DNA of 64,000 bases. Source: Rotaria sp. Silwood1 (lineage: Eukaryota; Rotifera; Eurotatoria; Philodinida; Philodinidae). The stretch is from assembly GCA_905250075.1 (NCBI GenBank), contig CAJNOP010000028.1:1-64000 (forward strand), in the 5' to 3' direction. A program made the position numbers and the translations under genes. Below, one piece after another: positions 35,117 through 47,500 of the stretch (its first letter is position 1; the number at the start of each line of letters is the position of its first letter). The notes below the pieces were generated by a model. It made no database searches, was not told the DNA's origin, and was given only the letters and a program-made list of their open reading frames with translations.

Positions 35117-38100
35117 ATGTCGTCAACAGATAATCGTAATAAAAATTATACATTTGAGATTAAATTTGGTCCCTATCATCAAAAGGTAACCATTACTATG
35201 AATCCATTTAGTTTAACAATGAATACATTACGTGAAGTTGCTATAAGATTTATTGAAACAATGGTTAGTTTTTTAATTAAAATTTCTTAAGAACAAATTG
35301 TTCTTTTTCTTTTTTCAAGTGTCCTGATCAGGATATAAAACTTTTACATAATAGAATATTATTATTTCGATATGAACCATCATCATACTCAATGATAATA
35401 CCACTCAATCCAAGAGATATTCTTGTTCCGGATACAATTGTTGAAGTAGTTATATCACGTAAGTTAAGAAGAAGACGAAGAAAAAAAAAGATGTAATCAT
35501 TTTCATAACCCAAGAGAACAGTATTTTATGTAAAAAAGAAAAACGAAGAATTTATTCTCTAGAGAAATTTTACAAAGTCAAATAAATTTTTCTCATCTAG
35601 AAATGTTTCACTTGTATAATATTTTCATTTAATGTTTTTTTTTTTGTTTAATCAATAATTTGAAACAAATAAAGCTAATTTCAGATTCTTAATAAATGTC
35701 ATTGTGAAGACGTGCTCTTTAAAGATTATTTTCTTTATAAACAAGCACAAAATCAATAATTGTGCATGTCCAGAGTCAATCGGATGTGCATGTATAAGAA
35801 TGTAGAGTAACAACAATAATTGATAGATAAAAAGTACAATGTCATACTATTCGAAAATTCTCTTGTAGGCAGCACTACTCTCTGGAAACAAGGCATCATA
35901 CTGAATCTTTTATGGTCCTAGATTTCAGTACTATTTCTTTTAGCTTTTTCCAATTCTAGTCAAAAAGTTTCAAGGTTAAAACAAGAGTTTTGTCCGAACG
36001 TGCAGCACTTATAAAATTTCAGATAATGACACCAAAACTTAGGGCCTCAAAGGATTCAATGTAACACCTTTTTCTAATAAAGTAATGCCTTCTGCTGTTC
36101 TATTTTTGTTCTTTTAGAGCTTAGCATTACTTTCGCTTCAATGTAGTCTTCCTTTTTTTTTTTTTATTACCATCGTTTTCTTTCTTTGGCTTGCTCTAAT
36201 CATATAATTTTACTTGGTATGTCTTCATTTGCGTTTTTCAATCAAAAGCATGCATTTCACTAATATGTACGAGGCATTTAGAGCGTTTTTAGTTTTATCC
36301 TATGTTGATTTGAAGAAAGGCAAGCATTCCGTTTTTTCTCTGTAGTCTTTTTCTTTTTCTTTTTTTTCTTCTATATATTCAAGTAAATCTTGTGTTTTAT
36401 CGCTTCATTCGAATAAATTCAATAAATGTGAGTTAATGATCTGTATGTATGAACAACCTTGATTTATGCTTTCTTCTCTTTTCTCTTCCCCTTTTTTTTC
36501 TTTTACTCGATCTCTCTAACAGCATTAGCGGATGCTTATTACACGTTTGCTCGTTCGTCTTACATATATACACATGTCAATTTTGCTTATGTCGACAATA
36601 TCAAAGACAACACGTGTTTGTCGACTAAGCATCACACAGAAGAACTGAAGATATCATAAGCAATAAGAAAATGTCTAATTGTATGTAGTGGTATTTCTGT
36701 AACTATGTTTTCAGTCGGTGTTATGAGTGGTGTCGACTACCAACAAATAAAAAGAGCAAAACACAGAGAGACAGAAAGAGAGCGGGAAAAACATAAACCG
36801 ATCGCTCTCATTTCTGTTCCGTATAAGAGTATTGATCAATGATTTGATAAGCGCGTTGGCGAAAGGGAATAAAGCAATTCTTGATTGTTACTATTGTCGT
36901 TATAGTATTTAGAGTGTTGATTTAATAAAATCATGTTATAGGAAAACGAATGAAGAAGAGAAAGAAAGATTAGTTTTGTTAGTAAGGATTCTTATTCTTA
37001 TTTACACGCTTGTATAGTCAATTTAATTATATGTTTGATGACCATCTTCATAATTGTTGAAATATATATATATATATATAAATTATATGCTAAAAAGTTT
37101 ACATCTGTTTATTTCCGGACGAGTTTTATTTTCTATTTCTATTGTAGCTTTAAATTAATATTTATTGATTCATTAGGTGTAAATTAGAAGAAGAAAAAAA
37201 AACCAAAGAAAGTGATTTATTTTTATTCTTATCAAGAAAAAAAAAAGATTTCTAATAAAAATTCTTTTTTTTCTTTCTATTGTTCTTAGTCATATTTGAT
37301 CAACCAACTAATCTATAATTTAGATACTAATTAGTAAACATTGAATGATTGATTTGTTTCTTACATTTGTTTCTTTTCAGCCTACATCATGAGTGAATAT
37401 AGTGGCCTTGTTCCGCATCTGTTAAGTTTGCATACTTATTTATCACCAACATTTTGTGATTTATGTGGACAATTTTTATTTGGTCTTTATAAACAAGGAA
37501 TGAAATGTGAAGGTAGATTATTGAAATAATATTATTTTTTAAGTTCTTATTGAACTAAATGTATTTTTATGATAGGATGTGGTCGTAATTTTCATAAACG
37601 ATGTGTATCAGATCTGCCAAATAATTGTTCGCCTATGGCAAGAAAAATATCTGATATGCAATGTTCACATGATAATAATGTAAATATAATTGATATTTGT
37701 TTTTCATTGAATTTTGACAGAGCAAAATTATATCACAAATTTGCAAATTTTAAAAAGAATTATAAGTTTTTGTTTTCGGATAAAAAAACATTAATAATTT
37801 GTTAAACTATTTTTTGGTATTGACAAAAAGTAGTTAAAATAGAAAAAAAAAAAAGAAAGACTTTTAATGTCAAAATAACGTATACTACATGAATATCGAG
37901 GGATTTCTTTCATTTTCATTGAAGCATATGAATGATAAGATCTTGTTAAATCAATGTCATCGATCTTTTCTATTATGTTATAGGCTTCGAATGACTTAGA
38001 AAAGCGTTTAACATTAACCGGTACAGAATTACCAACAGCATTGCCACATTGTTTTTATGTACACAGCTATCGTTCACCAACAAAATGTCATATTTGTAAA

Positions 38101-41100
38101 CGTTTATTAAAAGGTCTTGTTAAACAAGGTTACAGGTGTAAAGGTAGGTCACTCAGTTTATTTATTTATTTTTTTCAATATTAGATGAGATTTATTTTTA
38201 GATTGTAAAATGAGTGTACATAAAAAATGTATACCGAAAGCAATGAAAAATTGTCGTGGCATGTCAATACTGAATAGTAATCAGGGTAATAGAACAAAAA
38301 AAATAGCTGTATAAAATAAAATGAAATGAGATATTTCTTCTTTGAATAGATGACGATGATGCATTACGCGAAACAACTGATGATTTAGCTGTAGCTAGAA
38401 AATCATCAGATTTATCTGCTTCTCCATTAAATTCTCCTCAAGATGAAAATGATGATAATGAAAATTCTCGACATGGAAATATTCGTGCTCAACGTCTTAT
38501 TCAAAGTATTAGACGTACAAAAAAGGCTAATGGTGGTGCGTTGTTTTGGGAAGGTTGGATGATATACACAACAGATAAAGATTTATTAATAGAAAAAAAA
38601 TATTATTGGCGTGTTGATGCATCGTATGTTAATAAAAAAAAATTTTTTTTTTCTTTTTTCTTTTATAAATTTTTATTTAATTTAACAAGATGTATAACAA
38701 TGTATCAAAATGAAACAACAAATAAATTTTCTCGTGAAATTCTATTAGAACATGTTTCATTACAATTAAATATAGATGATGATAAAGGACATTATTTTGA
38801 AATAAGAACTGAACAAAAAATTTATTATTGTGGATGCAAACGAACAAGAAATCGAGTAAGAACAAAAAGAAAAAATTATATTAAAAAAAAAAAAATAAAA
38901 TCAATTTTATCTTTCTTTTTTATTTAAAGAATTATGATTTAGTACACTCAGCACAAAATGCAAGAAATGCTTATACACAAATTAGACAAGCATTATTAGC
39001 TTATAATAATGATGGTAGTGAAATAAAAAATATATTTACAATAATTTCATCACGATCACAAAATCGTGATATTAATGAATTATATAAAATAAATCCAATT
39101 GAAGTACTTGGTAGTGGACAATTTGGAACAGTTTATGGAGGTTATTCAATAGAAACAAATGATCAAGTTGCAATTAAAGTTATTGATAAAACACGTTTTA
39201 ATGAGCAAGAAGAAAAAATTCATCGTGAAGTTGATATTTTACAAGAAGTATCACATCCAGGTGTGATTAAATTACACGCTATGTTTGATACTCCTGGAAA
39301 GGTAATTTGTCATCATAAGATAAAATTAATTTTTTGTTTTTGTTGATTAGTTTTATTTGGTTATGGAAAAATTAAATTCAGATATGCTTGAAATGATTTT
39401 ATCTCAGCCAACAAAACGTCTTAATGAACGACAAACAAAATTCTTAATTTATCAAGTAATAAGTGTTGATTTATTTTATTTTGTTGAAAAAAACATTTTC
39501 TTTTCAATAATTAGGTTCTTGTTGCCTTGAGATATTTACATAGCAAATCAATTGTACATTGTGATTTAAAACCAGAAAATAGTTTGTTATATTTGATTGA
39601 ATATTTCAAAAAATTTTAATCTTATTTTCATAGTTCTTTTGGCTCAAGCACAAGATTTTCCGCAAACAAAATTATGTGATTTTGGTTTTGCAAGAATTAT
39701 TGGAGAAAAATCATTTCGACGATCGATTGTTGGCACACCTGCTTATTTACGTATGTTGTTTTGTTTTTTTGTTTTCGAGTTCAGTGTATGTTTCTCCGAT
39801 TACTAATGATATCCAGCTTTCTGTCGGAAACTTTTATTAAAGCCATATGAGTCATTGTGAAAGTAATACTTTATTTATGGAATAGATTATTAACATTTTC
39901 TAATATTTCCAGGCGTTCTAGGGACACTTTATATGTTGAAACAAGAGCATTCATCCCTAATTGTTTCAACGTTTGTCATGAACACGAGTGTTTTATGGAG
40001 TAAGAGTTGAGATTGAATGAAACGTGTTAATCGATGTGTAATTAAATAAATATGACGATGAAAGTAATTGTTTGAAATTTATGAAAAGTACATAGAAAGA
40101 AATATTTCTGCTAATTTGAAAAATATTCTTACATTTAATATAATATACTCCTTAGTCGAACTACGTTATATTAAATCTATTGATTATCGTTTGTAAAAAG
40201 AAAGATGAATAGCAGATTAATCAAATTGGAAATTTCGTTGTAACCAGTCAACGTGTTTTATCTTCGCAGCTGTTTATCAATATACTATTGAAAAATTCTA
40301 ATTAATAATTTGATTAATTGTACGATATAGAAACTGATATTTTTTATTTAAAGATCTGAAAATAAATTTCGAATTTCCAATAATGAATTTGTCTTTTTTT
40401 TCAGCTCCAGAAGCATTAAAACCTGAAATTCGCTTAGAAAAAGGTTATAATCGTTCATTAGATATGTGGTCATGTGGTGTCATTATTTATGTTTCGTAAG
40501 TACAACTAGGTTTTTTTTCTAATTTCAAATTTTCATTTTTCTGAAAGAATTAAATTACATATATAAAAATTGAATATTTTTAGATTAAGTGGTACTTTTC
40601 CATTTAATGAAGACGAAGAAATCGAAGATGTAAAGATATTTGAAATATCATTGTTTTATTGCAACTATTTTTGTTTTGTTTATCTTTAGCAAATTCGCAA
40701 TGCCAATTTTATGTTTCCAACAAATCCATGGAACGATATATCAAATGACGGTATATTCAATTTGATTTTTCTTTAAATTAAAATATTAAAAACCAAAGTT
40801 TTCTAATAAAATTTCTATTTACATAGCTTTACGTTTTCTTGAAAGTTTATTAGCATTGGATAGTAGAAAACGATTACATATTAATAAAGTTTTTTTACAA
40901 CCATGGCTTCAGGTTGAGTGTTGATTATAATTTTTTTCTTTTTCTCATTAAAAAATTAATTTGCATGAGCAATGATTATTATAATGCATGGAAAATTTTT
41001 TTCTTTTTCTATTTTTAATTAAATGCATGATAATGCACGATTATTTTAGCTATCGATCTTATATCTCATCATTTGCTTCAAGTCAACACCGGACATCGAC

Positions 41101-41345
41101 TTGCTGCTGCTAGTGCTCTCAGACATGCTTTCTTTGAGGTGTGTGCATGGTTTTTTTTTCAAACTGATTCATTCATTTTTGTCTCGAATAATGAATATAT
41201 TGATAACATTTTCATGTAGGATTATCAATTATATTGTGATTTACGTAAACTTGAAGATTCATGTGCTAGCGATCGTTGGTTAACAATCCCTGAAGATGAT
41301 GATCGATGGGAAAAATATGCAAAAGAGAATGGTTTTATTAAATAA
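35117..41345 (+). CDS. PRKD: Protein kinase D (PRKD family) with an alternative exon pair
   Basis: Exons: 35117-35263, 35320-35458, 37381-37512, 37576-37679, 37984-38143, 38202-38285, 38350-38623, 38690-38855, 38930-39301, 39351-39455, 39515-39581, 39634-39750, 40405-40495, 40584-40629, 40690-40750, then either 40827-40912 (A) or 41050-41138 (B), then 41220-41345; 758 or 759 aa. Diacylglycerol-activated Ser/Thr kinase acting at Golgi and membranes. Order: ubiquitin-like N-terminal domain (residues about 10-95); C1a with [16 protein letters not shown]1b with [16 protein letters not shown] domain starting at GALFWEGWM; kinase domain with [27 protein letters not shown] and [16 protein letters not shown]. 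The two activation-loop serines of the family (S-FRR-S) are present. The family APE motif reads PPE here. Human PKDs are about 880-910 aa; the linkers are shorter here. The last exon begins [12 protein letters not shown] as in vertebrate PKDs. Confidence 0.96.
35459..37380 (+). promoter_or_regulatory. Long intron 2 of PRKD, possible internal promoter
   Basis: 1.9 kb, the longest intron of the gene. Near 36755-36800 it carries a GA-rich block (GAGAGACAGAAAGAGAGCGGG) like that before Otx, and a (TA)n tract at 37062-37081. Exon 3 starts CCTACATC then ATG (37389-37391) in frame with [10 protein letters not shown], so a transcript starting here could make a kinase without the ubiquitin-like domain. 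Inference only. Confidence 0.3.
40827..41138 (+). other. PRKD: Mutually exclusive exon pair A (40827-40912) and B (41050-41138) of PRKD
   Basis: Both exons encode the same piece of the kinase domain (subdomain XI): A gives [20 protein letters not shown] then [10 protein letters not shown] gives [20 protein letters not shown] then [10 protein letters not shown]. Both align with the vertebrate PKD stretch that runs from AIDLI to HPWLQ before DYQ. Each begins with CT that completes an Ala codon from the G ending exon 15, and each ends in phase 0, so either joins cleanly to exon 17. Joining A to B shifts the frame and meets a stop early. Neither has an internal stop. A has a weak donor (CAG|GTTGAG); B has GAG|GTGTGT. 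Confidence 0.85.
40962..41149 (+). promoter_or_regulatory. TGCATG cluster (RBFOX-type splice sites) around exon B
   Basis: TGCATG occurs at 40962-40967, 40985-40990 and 41024-41029 in the 137-nt intron between exons A and B, with a related GCACG at 41035-41039. A fourth TGCATG sits just after the donor of exon B (41144-41149). UGCAUG is the binding site of RBFOX/Fox-1 splicing regulators. Elsewhere in the window I noticed only a handful of scattered copies. Confidence 0.6.
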
Positions 41346-41850
41346 TCATTTATTGGTAAAATTTTTCTATTTCAAAAAAAAACACTAGATTCTTATTTTC
41401 TTTTTCTGTAGAATCATCATTAACAGTAACAGTTCCAAAAAAAAAAAAATTTTTATTGTTTAATCAGCTTTAACTGATAATAATTCAAATATTTTTATTA
41501 CGTTTTTCTTCTGCGTAGTGTCAGATATACTAATGAATAACAAAAAAAAAAAAGAAACTACGCATTTAAAAGAAAAATAAAAAAAAAAGTACCCGTGTGA
41601 ATTATTTAATACGATTGAAAAGTTAGTCATTATTTTTTTTCTTATTTAGTCATTTATCACTAGTAAATCTCTCGTTCTTTTTTATTGTCATTCATTTGTC
41701 TATGTGTTGATATGATGCCTTTTTATTTTCTTGAAACTAGTCGGTTTCTGTCGTATTTTATGTGTATATGTGATGGTTATGGATGTAGAAATAAGCATCG
41801 GGATTTATATATGTGTGTGTTTCTGGTTTTTTTTTCTTTTTCTATTCTAG
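41346..41850. other. Spacer between PRKD and the next gene
   Basis: Probable 3'UTR of PRKD, rich in A-runs, then a T-rich tract ending TTCTATTCTAG at 41840-41850, an acceptor directly abutting the next ATG. Confidence 0.45.
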
Positions 41851-42390
41851 ATGTCATCAAGTATAAAACGAGTTTTCAACGATTCAACAAATGAAAAAAA
41901 ACGTATAAAAAATGATTCAGCTATTGATTTAAATTTTGATATTGAAGAATTAAAACATGAAAAATCTCAATCATCCTATTCAACATCTATGTTATCTGGT
42001 ATGAAATAATAAATAAGTTAGAATTTTTTTTTTAAGATTGATGTTTTTCTTTGAATAAATAGAGTCATTGATTGATAATGACTCTGTATTTGATGATGAT
42101 GTATTTGAAGATGAACAAAATGTTACTGCATCTCTATCAAAAATCAGTCAAAGTCAGTTGATTTTTATTTTTAATTAGTTTCGAAATTTTTTTTTTTTTT
42201 TTATCATATAATAGATCAAGGTCGACAACGATTAAATGGAACATCAACATATCAAACAAAGGAAAATAAAACTAAACGAAAAAGTAAATGTATAAAAAAA
42301 GAAACTGTTATAATTGATCAGACATTAAATCAATTGCGTGAAGAACAAGCTCGTATTGATGCTCATTCTCTTTCAATTGTTACCAAATAA
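41851..42390 (+). CDS. Small acidic/basic protein, family not recognised
   Basis: Exons: 41851-41998, 42063-42152, 42215-42390; 414 nt, 137 aa, phases consistent, all GT-AG. The product is polar: N-terminal basic patch (SSSIKRVFNDSTNEKKRIK), then acidic and Ser-rich middle with DNDSVFDDDVFEDEQN (about residues 53-68), a Lys-rich patch ENKTKRKSKCIKKE (about 97-110), and a C-terminal helix LNQLREEQARIDAH. It is probably nuclear and largely disordered. The ATG directly follows a pyrimidine-rich AG, as for the other trans-splice-type starts here, which fixes the start. It lies 505 bp after PRKD on the same strand and may be its downstream cistron. Confidence 0.75.
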
Positions 42391-43482
42391 ATATATATTA
42401 TATATATATGTGTGTTATGAATATGAACTTTAAAAAAAAACAAAAAAACTTCAATGTGTTTTGTCTAATCATGTGTCATATAGTATTATTTAGTTGTTGT
42501 TCTTTTTGTTAAGAGTTTTTGTTTTTTGTTCAGTTCTTTTTCTCTTGATACGTATGGATTGATACAAATTGTGTTGGCTTTTTTCATCAGAAGAGTCAGA
42601 TAGACGTATGTGAATTGTAAATGTGAAAGAATGTTAATGATGGAATATATATATATATATATATTTATCTATTGAAAAAAAAAGGTTTTTAATTGTTTCG
42701 AAAAGATAAAATTTGTACACAAAAATTCGAAAATAAAACTGAAAATATTCGTAAATAGATCTTTCTTTCAACGAATTTTGTGCCTCTTTAAATTGATGAA
42801 TGGTGTAGATATGATTCTTTCACATAGCTAAGTATCGTAATCGTCTTCTCAGCCGATTGTGTCGTTTCTAAATGATATATTTTGTTCCTAAAATAGTAAA
42901 AGCCAAATAATCAAATAATTAAATTGAATATTCAATATACAGCGAGGTCTTGCTGAGCTGTTGTTTTTATCATGTTTTACTTCTTCAGTGCATACGAGTT
43001 TAATATAAATGTCACGAACTCCTTATGTCACACGCATTAGATAAAGAAAAATTTGTAAGTATATTATAGAAAATGAAGAAAAAACGGCTCAATTTCGCTT
43101 GAATTGATGTTTTATTGTCAATCATCTTTTCATAATTGAATTTTTCATTTTATTTAGACCTTCGACTGTTGATAAACTAAATTTTTTGTCTTGAAAACTT
43201 ATTATAATAAATAAAAGTTTTTCTATGTAGTGCATACACACACACACTATATATATACATCAATAAAAATCATGAAACTACTAATTAATAACATTATTGA
43301 TATTATCGGAGCACGGCCTCTCGCTTTGTGTCTCATAACAGACCTGAACCCAAGAATTCTGGAGAGAAATCGCTTGCTTTCTTGATGTGAATAAGATGTA
43401 AGCGTTTGAGGTGTGGTTCTTCTATTCACTCATGCACACATCTCTCACACACACTCAATAGTGTATGTACAGCTTTCGATAG
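42391..43482. other. Spacer with (TA)n tract
   Basis: 3' end of the small gene, a (TA)n tract at 42645-42664 and a CA/TA-rich patch near 43240-43258. The part from about 43260 may belong to the 5' side of the HEAT pseudogene but shows no clear reading frame. Confidence 0.4.
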
Positions 43483-44545
43483 ATGCATGAACCAATAGCA
43501 AGTGATAAAATAATCAATAGATTGTTGACTGTACTTCAGGATGAGAGTTTGTCGTTCAGAAAGAAAGCTTATGATATTTCTTGGAAGCTTGGGAACAGAA
43601 AGAGCAACAGATGATCTGTATGTAAGCCAGTAATTTTGCTTGGAAAAAAGAATTTGAAGAGTAAAGAGATAACATGCAAAACGACAGTAAAATTGAGTAA
43701 AAATGCAGCAACAAACGAAGTGATCAGTGGGTTTGTGACTCCACATGAAAATAAAATTTTAGTAGTCAGAGATGTTGCGTTCGATGTTGTTAATGAATGG
43801 AGTGCAAACTTGGCAGTCCATAATCTAATTGACTAATAACTATACTCGGGAATAATGTAAAGGAGTTCAAGCATCCAACATGCACATTGATATGAATATT
43901 GAGCGAAAAAAAAAGAGTAACAACGAATGAAATGATCAATGGACTGATAACTGCCCTTGAGGATATACGGAGAAACGTCAAATAGGGTGTATGAAAAACC
44001 CTTCAAGACATAGTTGATAAACACAATCTAATGGTATAATTACTAGGGCATTGATTATCTTTACATCTCAATATCAGTATGTTAGATAGACTGTTTTTAA
44101 CGCTCTATGAAAAACAGATGACAAAGCTGTTACTAATGAAATGATGAGTATGATAGAAATAGCCCTCAGATACAGTGCATGTGAAGCTTTCAGGCAAATC
44201 GCTGAAAGATCAACAACAAATGAAGGGAGGGTATATGTGTTAGATTCTTTGCGCAGATACTTTTATTAGTAATAAAAGCTAAAGGTGTAATCATTCAAAT
44301 TATAATAATGGTGATAACTCCATTCGGTTATATGAATCAATAAGTTAGAGAAAATTTGTGTGAACTTGAATAAGCAATGAAGACAAAAACGGTCACAAAC
44401 GATGCATTCTGTTGACGTATTACTGCATTAGACGATGAGAATGTTAACGTCAGATCGAATGCATGCTAAGTTCTTGGACGAATCAAAGAAGAATCAAAAT
44501 TTACAGCTGTCACTATTGATGAAAAACACAGAAGCTGATCAATAT
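43483..44545 (+). pseudogene. HEAT-repeat protein pseudogene
   Basis: At least five degenerate copies of a roughly 30-residue HEAT-type repeat can be read in shifting frames. Repeat 1 (43483-43611): IASDKIINRLLTVLQDE then FRKKAYDISWKLG. Repeat 2 (43700-43836): AATNEVISGFVT then VVRDVAFDVVNEW. Repeat 3 (about 43915-43985): VTTNEMINGLITALED. Repeat 4 (about 44110-44215): AVTNEMMS then ALRYSACEAFRQIAE. Repeat 5 (about 44385-44510): TVTNDAFC then ITALDDENVNVRSNAC and VLGRIKEES. The shared pattern, TNE-I-L-ALxDE-VRxxACExLG, is clear, but stops and frameshifts lie in or between every copy. Such repeats form protein-binding solenoids. Related intact copies elsewhere in the genome are expected. Confidence 0.75.
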
Positions 44546-47500
44546 ATCGGCTTGCGCCACTAACGTAAGTAATTTTTTTATGTAATTTATAAAATTGATA
44601 AAATTTCTTTGATAAATAAGCATTTTCTCGACAACCACATGAAATAAGTTTAATCTGAATCATTGGGAAACGATTAGGTATGATCATGACAATAGGATGA
44701 ATATTAATTTTTTTCAAATATCCATAAGTTTTCTCGTCTAGCATAACTTGAATTTACAGTTAGAAAAATATCTAAATTCGTATTCATTTCAACAATGCCA
44801 CTATCTGTTATTCGACTTTGGTGTGTTTTTTTCTTTTTTTCTTACAAGCAAGAACAAATGGTCTATGTTGAGCAGCAACACAAAGTACAAGCACATCAAT
44901 AGGATTAAATTGTTCAAAACAACTGAATAGACTTTTATTGTGGTTGATGTTAAAATATCCGATCTAAATTATGAATTCCAAGATATCATCTTACATATTT
45001 CACTCTTTCAGTTTGTCTTAAAATATCAAAAACTAATTTTCATGCAAAACTAATTAAATTATTCTACTTATTCGAGTTGTAACAGCCTATAAATACTTCA
45101 CCCTTACTTATATGTAATATTCGTGTCCAAAATATTCATTCATATAAGAAGAATCTAAATCTATAATTCATATTTCGACTTTATTTTGATTCTATACTCA
45201 AAAACAAACATTCGTGATATAAAACGATTTGACATCATATCTAATATTGGACAACTAATGTATAAGATGAAGCAAATCAAATAGATTTTATTGATTAAAA
45301 CTTACATATATTGAAATCATCGGTATAGTTTTTTAAACATGAAATCTTGTCAATTTTATTTAATTCATTTATTTTTTTTCTATGTAGAAGCTCTTTCAAA
45401 ATCTCATAATTGACTTGATAAATATTAATATGTAATATTATATGGTAGAATACTTTTCATGAGGCAAATACCCGTTAGAATGCTATCAATCGAGTAATAG
45501 TTGTAGAAATACCATTTATCTTTTTTTTTTGAATCTTTTTTAAATATATAGAAAGAGAATTTGTTTTTGTTCATATTCATGAAGTAGTTGAATATTTTCA
45601 GTAAAAAAAAATTATATCATATGTACATATGTTGATTTATATTCTTCATGTCAAGCATATGAAAGAATAAAATTTTGACTATACAGTTTTATCTGTCTTG
45701 ACCAACGGAGACAATCAATTCTATCTAAATGTATATAATAGAGGATATACAATTACATTGTTCAATCGATTTTTCTGATTGATATCGATGATTATTCAAA
45801 GAAGCAAATAAAGATCTAAAAAAATTATTTTTTGTATATATTTAAATTGGAAATGTGAGATTTGAAATAAGTTTCTTTAAGACTAAAATGAATTAATTTT
45901 ATTAGAATAAATCTATTTATTTGACAATAATATCAATTTGAATTAATATGAGTTCGTTTGTTCTCTCAAGTCCTAGCTTAGTAACATTGTGTCCAAGTAC
46001 TAACTTCATATTATCAATATATTACTATTTCAATTTATGTCAATTAACTGTAGTAGAAATCGTCCTCGTTACAATGAACTAAACCGGAATGTGTTTAATA
46101 CGCTTTGAACCTTATTCATTTGTATTTCATTCTATTCATATTCCGAAGTGTGCAACTTTCTAGTTTAGTAAACAAGAGATATCGTTTATATCATGGATAA
46201 AAGTAGTATGATAGTTCAAGTTCAAAAGTAATATTGATATCATAGAAAAAATACTTATGATTGTTGTCAAAATGTGCAGATTTATTTTGTTCTTTTGGCA
46301 ACAAGAGATAATTCGATTATTTTGTCCATTATTTCATTCAATCTCATTTAATAAACACTTGATGTATGAATTTCTATTAATTAATCTTTTGTTTTTGTTG
46401 TGACGCAAAATAAATCATTGAATAATTTTCATAACTTAATTAAAATTTCTAAATAGAAATAAAGAATAAAAATTGTAAAATTTCTGTCTAAGTTAAAATC
46501 ATACATTCAAGTATAGGCATAGTTGATTTGAGATGAAGAGAAATATGTTAATAAATCAATGTACATGATGATTGAAATAAATTCATTAAGATTTTACCAT
46601 GATGAATTGATCGATCATGATTTTAGTGAGTCTTACGAAAAACAATTTTCAATCTTCTATGTTTTTTCTTTTTTTTTTCTGTATATATGGAGTCTTCAAA
46701 AAGTTCACGGACAAGTTTTATTAAAAAAACATGATGGATATCGCATGCATATGAAAATATAGAAATATATTTCAGACGACTCTCTATATACAGACATAAA
46801 ATTTAAACTTTAAGCAAAGTTATATGTTTCGAAAGATCAGCTGTTATTTGAAATTTATGAATACATGGTAAGAATTTAAAGTAATAATCCAAGTACACTT
46901 TAAAGAAAAATATGATGGATACTATGAGCGCTCGAAAATTTGTAATATATATTTTTTGTTCGTTCTGTTTCGATTTCAAGGTCCTTGACAGCCATCGATT
47001 TTCATCACTTGAAAATTGTGCATTATCAGACATTCATTTTCGATTCTTTAAGCACTTTTAGATTTCTCGATATTAATATTCAAGAAAAGAAACATGTCGG
47101 AAGCATAATATTGAGTGCTTTAGTAGAAACAAATCAAGCAGAAAAATAGTTTCAAGTGGTAAGATTAATTTTGATTGTGTAAATCTTCTTCAAGAAGTGA
47201 TTTACAAATGTTTGTTTTATTCAGCTATTTTAGTAGAGTGCATTATGTTTGACATATATTTTCCTTATTTTCATAATTTTTCTACAAACTATTTAATATG
47301 ACATGATTAAAAATAAAAAGAAAGACCGAAATTCATAAGCTATTTTGATGAAAAACATGCCCATAAAAAGTTTTGCGTTTGGAATTTTTTTTAATATTGA
47401 TTTTTATACTTTGTCACAGAAATCACTTAATTATTTATCAAATAAACGCCTTACATGACATCTGAGATCTTTAAAAAGCCTTTTATGTAGTTAGAGATAC

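Noticed and set aside
46680..47040. Segment with TCAAAAAGTTCACGGAC and a minus-strand frame that vaguely recalled a mariner transposase end
   Set aside because: No matching inverted terminal repeat and no catalytic motifs found; similarity too weak to claim.
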